A stretch of DNA of 58,161 bases from Zygnema cylindricum. Its lineage: Eukaryota > Streptophyta > Zygnematophyceae > Zygnematales > Zygnemataceae. Positions 13,601 through 24,398 of the stretch are shown in pieces; the stretch's first letter is position 1; each line of letters starts with the position of its first letter. The notes beneath the pieces are model-generated. The model ran no database searches and had not been told where the DNA came from. It worked only from the letters and a program-made list of their open reading frames with translations. Location of the stretch: assembly GCA_037447655.1 (NCBI GenBank), contig JBBHKE010002865.1:36375-94535 (forward strand), in the 5' to 3' direction. A program made the position numbers and the translations under genes.

Positions 13601-16450
13601 CATGTTTATAACACAAGTTTGTGTTTGCGCTAACAAAAATAGTGGCAACAAACTCATTATATTGTTAACGCTCACAAAAATAGTAAAAAATAACCCTAAA
13701 CCATGTTTCTTCACAAATTTGAGTTTGCGCTAACAAAGATATTTGTAGCAAACAACGTTTATTGATCGCTTTCACAAAATGAGGTAAAATAAACTCCGAA
13801 CCATGTTGATAACATAAGTTTGTGTTTGCCCTAACAACAATAGTGGTAACAAACACTTTATATTGTTAGCGCTAACAAAAATAGTTAAAAAAAACCCTAA
13901 AGCATGTTTCTTAAACAATTTTGAGTTTGCGCTAACAAAGATATTTGTAACAAACAACAATTATTGTTCACGGTCACAACTAGAGGTAAAATAAACCCCG
14001 AACCATGTTTAAAACACAAGTTTGTGTTTGCGCTAACAACAATAGTGGTAACATACACTTTATATTGATAACGCTCACAAAAATAGTTAAAAAACACCCT
14101 AAACTATGTTTCGGACGCAACATTTATTGTTCACGGTCACAAAATGGTAAAATATACTCTGAACCATCTTGATAACACAAGTTTGTGTTTGTGTTAACAA
14201 CAATACTGGTAACAAACACTTTATATTGTTAACCCTCACAAAAATAGATTAAAAAACCCTGAACCATGTTTCTAACACAAATTTGAGTTTGCAATGACTA
14301 AGATATTTGTAACAAACAATGTTTAATGTTCCCGGTCACAGAAAGAGGTAAAATAAACTCCGAACCATGTATACATCACAAGTTTGTGTTTGCGCTAACA
14401 ACAATAGTTGTAACAAACACCTTATATTGTTAACGCTCACAAAAATAGTTAAAAAAACCCTTAAACCATGTTTTTAACACAAATTTGAGTTTGCGCTAAC
14501 AATGATATTTGTAACAAACAACGTTTATTGTTCGCGGTCACAAAAAGAGGTAAAATAGACCTTGAACCATATTTATAAAACAAGTTTGTGTTTGCGCTAA
14601 CAAATTAGTGATAACAAACAATTTATATTGTTAAAGCTCACAAAAATAGTAAAAAAAAACCCTAAAATATGTTTCAAACACAAATTTGAGTTTGTGCTGA
14701 CAATGATATTTGTAACAAACATTGTTTAATGTTCGCGGTCACAAAAAGAGGTATAATAAACTCCTAACCATGTATACACACAAGCTTTTGTTTGTGCTAA
14801 CAACAATTGTGGTTACAAACACTTTATATTGTTAACGCTCACAAAAATAGTTAAAAAAAAAACCTAAACCATGTTTCTAACACAAATTTAAGTTTGCGCT
14901 AACAAAGATATTTGTATCAAACAACGTTTATTGTTTGCGGTCACAAAAAGAGGTAAAATAAAACTTGAACCATGTTTATAACACAAGTTTGTGTTTGTGC
15001 TAAGAAGAATAGTGGCAACAAACTCTTTATATTGTTAACGCTCACTAAAATAATTTAAAAAAGCCCTAACCATATTTCTTACACAAATTTGAGTTTGCGC
15101 TAGAAAAGATATTCGTAACAAACAACGTTTATTGTTCGCGGTCACAAAAAGAGGTAAAAAAAACTCCAAACCATGTTTGTAATACAAGTTTGTTGCGCTA
15201 ACAACAATAGTGGTAACAAACCATTTATGTTTTTAACGCTCACAAAAAAAAAAAAAAAACCCAAAACCATGTTTCTAACACAAATTTGAGCTTGCAATAA
15301 CAAAGATATTTGGAACAAACAGAGTTTATTCTTCGGAGTCACAAAAAGAGGTAAAATTAACTTCGAACCATGTTGATAACACAAGTTTGTGTTTGCGTTA
15401 ACAACAATAGTGGTAACAAACACTTTAAATTGTTAACGCTCACAAAAATATTCAAAAAGAAATCCTAAACCATGTTTCTTACACAATTTGAGTTTGCGTT
15501 AACAAAGATATTTGTAACAAACAACGTTTAATGTTCGTGGTCACAAAAAGTGGTAAAAAAATCTCCGAACCATGTTGATAACACAAGTTTGTGTTTGCGC
15601 TAACAACAATAGTGATAACAAACACTTTATATTATAAACACTCAAAAAAATATTTAAAAAAAACCATAAACTATGTTAAAACACAATTTTGTGATTGCGC
15701 TCTCAAGAATAGTGGCAACAAACTCTTTATATTGTTAACACTCACAAAAATAGTTTAAAAAATCCCTAAATCATGTTTCTTACACAAATTTGAAATTGCG
15801 CTAACAAAGATATTTGTAACAAACAACGTTTTAATGTTCGCGGTCGCAAAAAGAGGTAAAATAAACTCCGAACCATGTTTATAACACACGTTCAGTTTGC
15901 GCTAACAACAATAGTGGTAACAAACACTTTATATAGTTAACGCTCACAAAAATATTCAAAAAAAAATCCTAAACGATGTTTCTTACACAATTTGAGTTTG
16001 CGCTAACAAAGATATTTGTAACAAACAACGTTTAATGTTCGCGGTCACAAAAAGTGGTAAAAAAAACTCCGACCCATGTTTATAACAAAAGTTTGTGTTT
16101 GCGCTAACAAGAATTATGGCAACAAACTCTTTATTCTGTTAAAGCTCACAAAAATAGTTAAAAAAACCCTAAACCATGTTTCTAACACAAATTTGAGTTT
16201 GCGCTAACAAAGATATTTGTAACAAACAACGTTTTAATGTTCGCGGTCGCAAAAAGAGGTAAAATAAACTCCGAACCATGTTTATAAGACACGTTCAGTT
16301 TGCGCTAACAACAATAGTGGTAACAAACACTTTATATAGTTAACCCTCACAAAAACATTTAAAAAAAACTCTAAACTATGTTTCTAACAAACATTTGAGT
16401 TTGCGCTAACAAAGATATTTGAAACAAACAACATATAATGTTCGCGGTCA

Positions 16451-16833
16451 AGAAAATAATGTTCACCACTGCTTTTGCTGCGTTGCTATGCTGCGTTGCG
16501 CCGCGAACTGCTTTTGTTGATTCACCACTGCTTCCGCTGCGTTCCTGCCATGTATTCCAAATTTCCCATTCTTGACAACTGCCTCCTTGCCGAGTTAATC
16601 ATTTAATATTCAAACACTCTTTGTCTTCCATGAAAAACTTTATCAACCATTTCCTTAATTTCTGTGAATTTTACAAACTAACAGATTTGAATATCGTCCT
16701 ATAACAGTCCCCCTATGCCATAAACGCCAAATTGTCCTTTCACTAATGATATAATACCTCTCTAGTAAATCTGAATTCCACCCGTAATCGTCACTTAGTC
16801 ATATAATCAGTATTTGTCGAAAATATCTCGTCT
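16451..16833. other. Satellite/retrotransposon junction
   Basis: The satellite stops inside a half-unit and is followed by CTGCGTTGC-type repeats (16470-16545). Their complement resembles the GCAGCATAGCAACG tract between the RT stop and the 3' LTR of the copia element at 34340-34480. The remaining ~270 bp read on the minus strand as a stop-broken continuation of the neighbouring retroelement ORF. I see no host gene here. Confidence 0.5.
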
Positions 16834-17682
16834 CTACACACTTTCATTAAACAGTTGCTGCACCTTCTCTCCTATTAGATACTTCCACGCCTTGCGCTTC
16901 CTTCGATATATGTTGCCTTCGTTACTGCACCAAATTCCCTTATACCTTGCTGAAAAAAGGTTCAAGTCTCTCCATTTTCCCGTCACACATCCTCTCATCG
17001 TTGCTGGTCTCGTTCTCCTGTGTGATGGATTTTGTAACTTGTTTCTTCTCCAACTATTTTTCCTTAATTTGTATCTTTTTCTTTCTTTCTTACTTGATTT
17101 TGGTTTGTCCGTACAATTTGTACTTCTGCAATTATTTGCCTTCCCATTACCTCTATAAAGTGTGGTTTTTCTTACTAGGTTTTGGTATTTTTCCATAGAT
17201 CTACCACTCCCCGTAAGTGTATGCATCGTGAATACTTTCATTTTGATCCCCTTTTCATTTAGCTGATTTTTCTTCTTCCTAAAATTCCTTCTTAATATCC
17301 AAATTTCTTCAATAATATGACCTTCTTTTCTTAACCTCATTTTCTTCGGAATCTCTCTCGATCTTTCGCTGAATTCATTAACTTTTAAAACCACATTATT
17401 TTCCACCTTCGATGTCAATTCCCCATCTTGTGTGAATTCACCATTTTCTCTCTCATCATCTTCCTCCCTTACTCTAAGTTTTGTTTTTAGTTCAATTTTC
17501 TCCATATCTAAAGAATATTCTGCTGCCACTTTTAAGTTTTTTTCTCTAACTCTCCTTTCTTCAAGCATCTCGTCCCCTCGTAAGTCATTTACACACACCA
17601 ATTTATCACAAGAAAGAGTCACACCAATCGAATCTTTTTCACTCTCTTCTTTCTCCACACTATCTTCGACAACCACACTAGT
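16834..17682 (-). pseudogene. Lys/Arg-rich frame downstream of copia gag, unrecognised
   Basis: The minus-strand frame continues the gag frame after one TAA (17683-17685) and runs about 280 codons to a stop at 16834. It is rich in charged residues, first acidic then strongly basic (KKERKRYKLRKNSWRR near the C-terminus), and ends in IGEKVQQLFNESV. I see none of the expected copia pol motifs: no D[ST]GA protease, no integrase and no YVDD reverse transcriptase. A gag followed by a non-pol frame is what non-autonomous LTR elements that keep only gag look like. No ATG begins this frame after the stop, so it was probably read as one unit with gag before mutation. I cannot assign a function. Confidence 0.5.
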
Positions 17683-18732
17683 TTAAGTTCCTTCCACTTC
17701 CACTTCTGGTTGCCCTTTAATTCCTTCTACTTCTCCTATTTCAGTAATCCTTTTCTTTTGTAAGTTTGTGTCGCTCACCAATCTGTCACACGAAACATTG
17801 ATAAAAACCAAATCCTTTTCTGTCACCTCTTTCTCCACATCCCGAAAAACGCAGAATGTCGGTAAGTAAATGTATTCGTCGACGAAAGGTGTAAGCCTTT
17901 TGTCATCCGTTGAATCTTGTCTCTTACTCAAGAAAGCACTTGGTTCCCTCCTTGTTAGGGGTGTAACTTGGTTGTTGTCCCATCCATCTCTGAAATTTCC
18001 GGTAACACATGCACTTTTATATGATGGACAGTCCCTGAAGGTATGTCCTGAATCTTTACAGTAAAAACAATTTTTAGGTCCATCTCCGAACTCACTACTT
18101 CTTTTAATTTTCTGAAACTGAGACTTAGATTCCTTCATATTCATCTCATTTGATAAAATCTTTTTACTAGCCTCTTCATCTAAAACAAATCTTCTTGCTA
18201 GAGTTAAGCTCCAATCCTTTTTATCAATTAAAGTCAATCTATCTTATACACCCTTATATTCTTTAGGGAGGCTTCTCATTAAAAAGAGAGCTCGTTGAGC
18301 ATCTGTAAGGTTTCCTCCGACCAAATGATTTTTTGCAAATAACACTTCTATGTCAATACAGTGTTTCTCCATACTACCTCCTACATACTTCTATTCAACT
18401 ATTTTTGTAACACTGCTAAGCCAATGATATACAGAAGTCTTTGCATACATACAATCTAAGCACTTCCATAATTCAGCTGCACTTTTAAAACTTAGGTATG
18501 ACATTACTAGTTCCTCAATCAAGCAAGACTCGATAACCCTTAGACACTCATTGTTCTTCATTTTCCATCCATTTGATGTTTTTGCCAAAGTACCATCCAC
18601 CACATCCATTAGCTCCATCATCTCGAAGTAGCTCTCCAACATACACCTCCAGTAATGATATTTAGATCCATCAAATATGGGTAGCCATGGGCGTGGGCCC
18701 ATAACCTGTTGTCCATATCCTATTTCACCCAT
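17683..18732 (-). pseudogene. Ty1/copia gag (degenerate)
   Basis: Minus-strand gag begins at ATG 18732 (MGEIGYGQQVMGPRPWLPIF). The motif Q-V-M-G-P followed by PIFDGSKYHYW is also seen at the start of the other copia gags in this window. The capsid-like part runs to about 18240 but is interrupted by in-frame stops near 18389 and 18240. The second segment holds a complete CCHC zinc knuckle, CFYCKDSGHTFRDC (C-X2-C-X4-H-X4-C), the usual RNA-binding motif of the nucleocapsid. In an intact element this protein would package the element RNA into cytoplasmic virus-like particles. No protease or polymerase follows. To the right (upstream on this strand) lie a leader with a long (TA)n tract and an LTR at 19142-19784, so this LTR can be read as the 5' LTR of this gag unit. 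Confidence 0.85.
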
Positions 18733-18891
18733 GGACTACACTCGGAAGCACCACAGACTACCCCTCAAACAGATGTGTTTCAGACAACACAGATTACTCA
18801 ACAATAAATAAAATCCCCTCAAACTGCACCAAATGGTAGTATTCTATTGAAAGTGTAAGCTCCCAAAGTAACAGCTAAATCCACCATGGAA

Positions 18892-19020
<129 letters not shown>

Positions 19021-19141
19021 TAAAATAACTCCACAAAGTTTCACATGAAAGCACCAAATAGAATGATCACACCAATAGGTCAAAGATGCAGAAAACAGTT
19101 TGCCATTGCTTTGAGAAACTTGACTGCGATATCACAATAAT

Positions 19142-19784
19142 CTAAGTCCTACAAGTTATACTCAGAGATTTCACTACTGTATGTACGGAGGCATACCAAC
19201 CGTACATTATCTACCACCTACCTAAATTACTACGAGTATACCCGAATAATTCGATATATGTCAGAATGAATTAATCAATACTAATAAACTAATTAACAAA
19301 AGGACAAACCACTGTTCAACCAAATATTTACACCGACATCTCCAAAAAGTAAACTTGCTCAGTCACTTGTGATCTTCGTATGAATCTCGTCCACCGATTT
19401 GATTCATATCAATTGCAGCTTTGTTGTCAGTTTCGTTACAGCTGCGTTGTCACATACCTCGACATATCAAAAAATAGCCGTAGTTTCGTAGCAGGTGCGT
19501 TGTCTTATTTAAAGTACATTTGTCTCAAATAGATGCGTCGTACCGGCGGCGTATATTTCAACGTTTCGTACATTTCAAATCGGATCGCTTCGCGATCTGC
19601 TGTCCATTTCTTACTGCGTAGTCACGCCACTCAATAACTCCCTTACTTCACTTTAGTTTTATCCGTACGTTCGCTCCCCCAATCCGTGAATCCTTTCGAA
19701 CCTCCACAATAATAATATACGCACGAAACGTCTCAAGCGTACAAAAAAATCGCGTACGCACGAAAGTAAGTTTTTAAAACAACA
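19142..19784 (-). repeat. Copia LTR (family 1)
   Basis: The ~643 bp stretch aligns along its length with the LTRs at 33732-34330 and 38916-39514. Shared landmarks are CTAAGTC at the left edge, GTGAATCTCGTC-type text, repeated CGTAGCAG and CTGCGTTGTC motifs, and AACAACA at the right edge, so the minus strand begins TGTTGTT. It is much more diverged than those two are from each other. On the minus strand it lies downstream of the pol fragment at 19.9-21.5 kb and upstream of the gag at 16.8-18.7 kb. It therefore serves positionally as 3' LTR of one and 5' LTR of the other. Confidence 0.75.
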
Positions 19785-19889
19785 CTACTATCGTGGAGCC
19801 TACTTCAAACCATAAAAGGACTTCAACGGTAAACAAACCAGAGCACACCATAAAGCGACTTCAACAATTTACATATCAGATTTTCTTTT

Positions 19890-21470
19890 CATTTTTCTGC
19901 ATACCCCTCTGGCTGCTTCATTTATATAACTTCCTCTAATTCCCTATGCAAGAAAGTATTTTATACATCCAACTGATGCAGTTCGATATCCTCTATTGTT
20001 GCTATAGATAAAATAATCCTAACAGTAAGAAAACGAACTACAGGTGATAATGTTTCCTCATAATCAATACCCTCGTTATGGCTATAACCTTTAGCAACAA
20101 GCCTAGCCTTATACCTCTCAATGGTATTATCATTATTCAGTTATAACTTGAAGACCCACTTACAACTGATCGCTTTCTTATCCGGTGGAAGTTCTACAAG
20201 CTCCCATGTTTAAGCTTCCATGATTGATTTTATCTCATCAAGTGACGTAGCAATCCAATGGTCTTTTTCAGGAACGAAAAAGGCTTGTGAATGGTAAGAG
20301 GCTCCCTTATACTTGCAAAATAAGCATGGTCGTCACGTTCACCTCTCAACCAGCTGTTTATCTTCTTCCCCCCATAATATCTGAAGCAGGAACTGTTGGT
20401 CCCCAGCGTTGTCTTGGAGGAGAGGGAGGAGGAGGAGGAGGTGGTGGAGATGGTTCAGTAGCAGCTGGAGCAGCAAGTGGATTTGGCTGCCCAAAAACAT
20501 GTGGCAGTCCACATGTAGTGGAAGAGGAGGAAGTTGATGATGTCTTTAAAGGAATCTGCTGAAAGATGATGTATTCTTGCATTTTCATTTTCTTTTGTTC
20601 CTCATTCAAAGTAAAGACATCAACAGATTGACTCTCTCTTCCTTAATATGAACATTTCTGGCAATCTAAATGGTACATTTTTGAGGATTATACACTCTAT
20701 ATCTTACTGATTCATCATCATAGCCCAAAAAGATGCCATGTACAAATCTTGGGCTAAGCTTCCAATTTGGAAAATTATCCAACATAAAACATTAATTCCG
20801 AAATACTCTAAAATGATTGACATTCGACTTTCTTCCTGTCCATATTTCATAAGGTGTTTTGTCGTTTACAGATCTCGTTTCTATTCTGTTTCTAATCTAA
20901 GAAGCACACTGAAATGCCCCCCCCATAATTTTGGATTTACACCTTTATCCATCTTCATAGATTTAGCACAATCACTCAAAGTCCTATTGAGTCTTTAGCA
21001 ACACCATTCAATTTCGGAGTGTACAGAAACAGTAAACTCATGAGAAATTTCGTTTTCTTTCAAATAATCAACAAAGGCATTTGATACATCCTCTCCACCG
21101 TTGTTTGATCGCAAAGCAAGGATCGATTTCCCGTGAAATTTCTCCGCCCAGATCCTGTAATGCTTGAAATGTGTAAAGACCTTGCTCTTCTCCTTCATGA
21201 AATACACTCGACTAAGAAGTGAGTAGTCATCCGTGAAGGTGACAAGGTATTTGCTGCCATTGAGGGAAGGAACTTTAGTCGTTCCCCATACATCCGAGTG
21301 GATAAGGCCGAAAAGTTCTTTTGCTTTGTGATCTGATATCTGCGGTAGGTTAAGCTTTTGAAGCTTTCCGAGAGCACGGCCATCACAGACATGGGACTCT
21401 TTCTGACCAAGCTTAACACCTTGTATCATGTTAGTTTTAACCATCTTTTCCAGCCTGTCATTATGCAAAT
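19890..21470 (-). pseudogene. Copia pol fragment: integrase, linker, partial RT
   Basis: The minus strand reads pre-integrase (MVKTNMIQG, then a CDGRALGK zinc-finger end) and integrase core (LIHSDVWG, TFTDDYS, FMKEKSKVFTHF) at 20995-21470. A stop-ridden integrase tail, a proline/serine linker (20358-20609) and the start of reverse transcriptase follow at 19905-20285 ([20 protein letters not shown]-like residues). RT is cut off before the YVDD motif. The second catalytic aspartate of the integrase (normally LRSDNGGE) is asparagine: LRSNNGGE. Several stops are present. The right end is broken exactly at a polypyrimidine tract. The fragment is clearly dead. Confidence 0.85.
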
Positions 21471-21773
<303 letters not shown>

Positions 21774-22700
21774 GTTCCCCCCGTTGGAATCGAGTGCCGC
21801 ACATTCTAATGATATGTTGTATTGGCTCGAAAGTGTACCAGTTGAAGAATTTTTTTCACATGCATTTGATACTTGAAAACGCACTTATTTTTGTTTTTTT
21901 ATCCATCTTTTCTTTTTTGGTTTTGGCATTTTGCACATACTGTGTGACAATAAATCGATTTCTTGACAGGCAATGGAACTGTGAGAACATGTTTTTCTAA
22001 ATTTTTTGGCTTCATTTGTGTTTGTTTAATCAACAGTTCATGATCCTGCGGTCGAATACTGCAACTAGATAGTCTATTTCCCAGACAAATAGTGGAACCA
22101 GAAAGTGGATCTGAATCCACCTGTCCTTGCCCAATATTTTCCGTACCGAGCACTCTTCAAACAAATGCGGTGAGTGTGTTCCAAGCATTGAAGTCAACAT
22201 AAAGGATAGACACAGTAACAAGCCCAGTAAAAGTGGCCGCACAATTGCAATGTAGCAAGATCTTCCAAAAAGTCAACAAAAAGCAATCACTTAAAAAAAC
22301 ACCAATAGCAAATAAAGTCGAGCATCCTCAAGCGTATTGAGAAGAAGTAACAAAAAGAAACTACAGTTTTGTGTCAAATGAGGCGTGAGGAATGTCAAAC
22401 TTGTTAGGGCCTCTGGCAGGGAACTGCGATAAACACAGACAGCATTGGTTTCAAAAATGTACAACAAAAGCACCATAAGGTTGGTTAAGGTAATCGTTGC
22501 TAATTTGACTCCATACATGCTTCAAACCTTTGTCTACCACCCCAAAACTAAGTCTGAGAACAATAACAACAACATATGACCTATATTTCCTAGCTTCTGT
22601 ATCATCGATCCCATCTTTCTCACCTTCTCATCTTATCCGAGAATATCTTATTTCTCCAATCAAAGTTTATCTGTTTACTTATATGAAAACTGCACAAAAA
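21774..22700. other. 3' flank of the BAG gene, no gene seen
   Basis: The stretch separates the polypyrimidine tract from the BAG stop codon and probably includes the BAG 3' untranslated region. I find no exact AATAAA on the minus strand. A 70-codon minus-strand frame at 22030-22242 starts with a hydrophobic, signal-like segment. It has no homology I recognise and lies where 3' UTR is expected, so I do not call it. Confidence 0.4.
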
Positions 22701-24398
22701 TTAATCAAATTTCTCCCAAGGTGACGTGACACCAGCATGTGGAGTCAGAGACACTGTCGGTCCAATCAAGCTCGAGGAGATCGCGCTTCCCGAGAATCCG
22801 TCGGTCCTGGGCAATGATTGGGCGAAAGGATTTGTGTCAGAGAATCTCAGATGCTCTTGACCAGAGACACTGGGAGTCATTGGAAAGAAAGTCGTCAAAG
22901 CTTGAGGTCCTGATGGGTGAGCATTCAAAGAAACAGGACTAATATGTGGTGAAAGAACTGGAGACGAAGGCAGGAGCTCTGGAATCAAGCTGTCACTAGG
23001 AGATTGAACTTGTAAAGCGGTATCTACTCTTTGGCTTGACAATAGGCCGTTTTGAGGCGACAGCTGTAAGCCTCTCGCAAGCATATCCTGTTGGGCCAGA
23101 GGACTAACTGACGGTCCTGAAAAAGGCAACTCAGTGGTGAATGAAATGAGATCGAGACTTTCAGCCCCTTGTATCTGCGACTTGTGAGTCTGGGGCTGTG
23201 GTGTAGTTTCCCAGATGCTGCTCCTCCCATTAAGACCCTGAGAGGGCCCTTGCTGTCGTCCGAGCCCCAAGTCGGTGTTCAACACAACCGGGGAACCAGT
23301 TCCGTCATCCCCACGTGAAACAGACGGTCTGTTTTGGAGATCCGGAGGTCCCCTCATATCCTCATTTCCAGATCTTCTGGGTCGAGATGATCCTGATGAT
23401 CTCCGGATTTTCTCCACAACAGGTTTAGGCAACTGTCCACTACTTTGCGCATGGGGAACCGCTGAAGGTGGGAAAGTACTGAGTTCTTCCCGGGCGGGAG
23501 GACTATCATCATTATTTGAGGTTTTGGAACCAGCTGCTAAGTGGGATTGAGAAGTTGGGTGGAACGTGCTGAGGGTCATCCCAGACGAGTTGGAGGATGA
23601 CCGAGAGACATCGGAAGGAGATAAAACAGCCGGTCGCACTTTTCTGTTCTTCGAACGAGGACTCCCTACTGCACCTTTAGGGATGGCCATAGGGGGAAAA
23701 GTACTAATAGAATCAGCCAATGAGGGTGTGGTTATCTGAGTGCTTGAGCGTGAAGAGCGTAAAGAAGAACGTGCAGTGGAAGCAGGACTGGCAGGCGGAG
23801 AAGGACTCACACTCAAATTTTCTAAACTGATAGATCGCCGCGGGATATTTGGTTGCTGTGAGGTACTACTTTGACCAAGGAGTTGTTGACTGGAAGTGCT
23901 CACACCAGGTCCCTGCCCATTAGAACTAGGCTTTCCCACACCAGGTGTTGTTGTGTTTCGAAGGCCCGGTGGTCTCACACCACGAGGACTCTGAGATGCC
24001 ATGCTCTGCCTCGCCTGGTCATTTGACTGCAAGGCAGGCTCGTCCTGTTGCGACGTTCGAAGGAAAACATTACGAGCACGCGGAGATAGAACACTCGGTG
24101 ACAACATTCTGTTGCCGGCATCGAATGTCTCCCAGTCCGTGTTGATAGAAATTGTTCGAGCTTTCGAAGGGGGGATTTCATTCGGCCTCTGCAAGGGAAC
24201 AGCTTCAGGAGCCGTTGATATGGAGGGAGGGGGGGCCTGACTGAGACGGTGTCGAGCTAAAGCGTTAAGGACAGCAGCCTGCACTGAACCATTCTCAGTA
24301 GTTGAAGATATGACTGAGGCTGGAGGGAGCGAACCTGCAAGGGAGGCCATTCCCTTGAGGCGGTCGACCTCGTCAACAAGTTGCTGGACTCGCTTCAC
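22701..24398 (-). CDS. BAG gene, last exon: BAG helix and Ser/Pro-rich tail
   Basis: The acceptor is the AG at 24400-24399 (GCAAGTGCAG/GTGAAGCGAG) and the frame stays open 565 codons to TAA at 22703-22701. The first ~20 residues complete the BAG domain. The rest is low-complexity, rich in S, P, Q and R-S, with no recognised fold. A short motif recurs: ISTFPPMAIP, LSTFPPSAVP, LSTFHP and LTTFFPMTP. The TDWETFD motif lies near residue 92 of the exon and PWEKFD is at the very end. The many SP and SPR sites suggest proline-directed phosphorylation, which is inference. Confidence 0.9.
   Translation of the reverse strand: MKRVQQLVDEVDRLKGMASLAGSLPPASVISSTTENGSVQAAVLNALARHRLSQAPPPSISTAPEAVPLQRPNEIPPSKARTISINTDWETFDAGNRMLSPSVLSPRARNVFLRTSQQDEPALQSNDQARQSMASQSPRGVRPPGLRNTTTPGVGKPSSNGQGPGVSTSSQQLLGQSSTSQQPNIPRRSISLENLSVSPSPPASPASTARSSLRSSRSSTQITTPSLADSISTFPPMAIPKGAVGSPRSKNRKVRPAVLSPSDVSRSSSNSSGMTLSTFHPTSQSHLAAGSKTSNNDDSPPAREELSTFPPSAVPHAQSSGQLPKPVVEKIRRSSGSSRPRRSGNEDMRGPPDLQNRPSVSRGDDGTGSPVVLNTDLGLGRQQGPSQGLNGRSSIWETTPQPQTHKSQIQGAESLDLISFTTELPFSGPSVSPLAQQDMLARGLQLSPQNGLLSSQRVDTALQVQSPSDSLIPELLPSSPVLSPHISPVSLNAHPSGPQALTTFFPMTPSVSGQEHLRFSDTNPFAQSLPRTDGFSGSAISSSLIGPTVSLTPHAGVTSPWEKFD

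Larger units (their letters stand above)
1..16450 (+). repeat. Dimeric ~203 bp satellite DNA array
   Basis: The stretch is one head-to-tail tandem array, about 81 units, entering the window already in progress and stopping abruptly near 16450. Measured units start at 5802, 6005 and 6208, giving a 203 bp period. Each unit has two related halves (6005-6105 and 6106-6207, 101 and 102 bp). Both halves begin with CCATGTTT and share GTTTGCGCTAACAA, GTAACAAACA and TCACAAAAA; a hand alignment of typical halves gives about 80% identity. The second half ends in an A-rich tract plus AAACCCTAAACC, which contains a plant telomere heptamer. Local variants exist: an AAATAAATAAATAAAAA tail dominates 1-1250, and some units carry short deletions (for example near 4845 and 8040). 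The short open frames inside are satellite by-products, since the period is not a multiple of three. A centromeric, pericentromeric or subtelomeric location is possible but cannot be told from sequence. Confidence 0.95.

Noticed and set aside
1-16450. Short open frames (60-97 codons, both strands) across the satellite, with recurrent products such as those containing QTQICVRNM
   Set aside because: They repeat with the satellite, start and stop at unit variants and have no independent support; the 203 bp period shifts frame every unit.
1-16450. CRISPR-like repeat/spacer organisation
   Set aside because: All of the 203 bp unit is repetitive, with no unique spacers, and the locus is eukaryotic.
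16814-17686. Plus-strand Ser/Leu/Phe-rich frames
   Set aside because: They are antisense shadows of the retroelement frame on the minus strand.
20287-20609. Gly-rich plus-strand and Pro-rich minus-strand frames
   Set aside because: The minus-strand stretch is the variable integrase-RT linker of a copia pseudogene; the plus frame is its shadow.
22030-22242. 70-codon minus-strand frame with signal-peptide-like start
   Set aside because: It lies in the probable BAG 3' UTR, has no homology and a short length.
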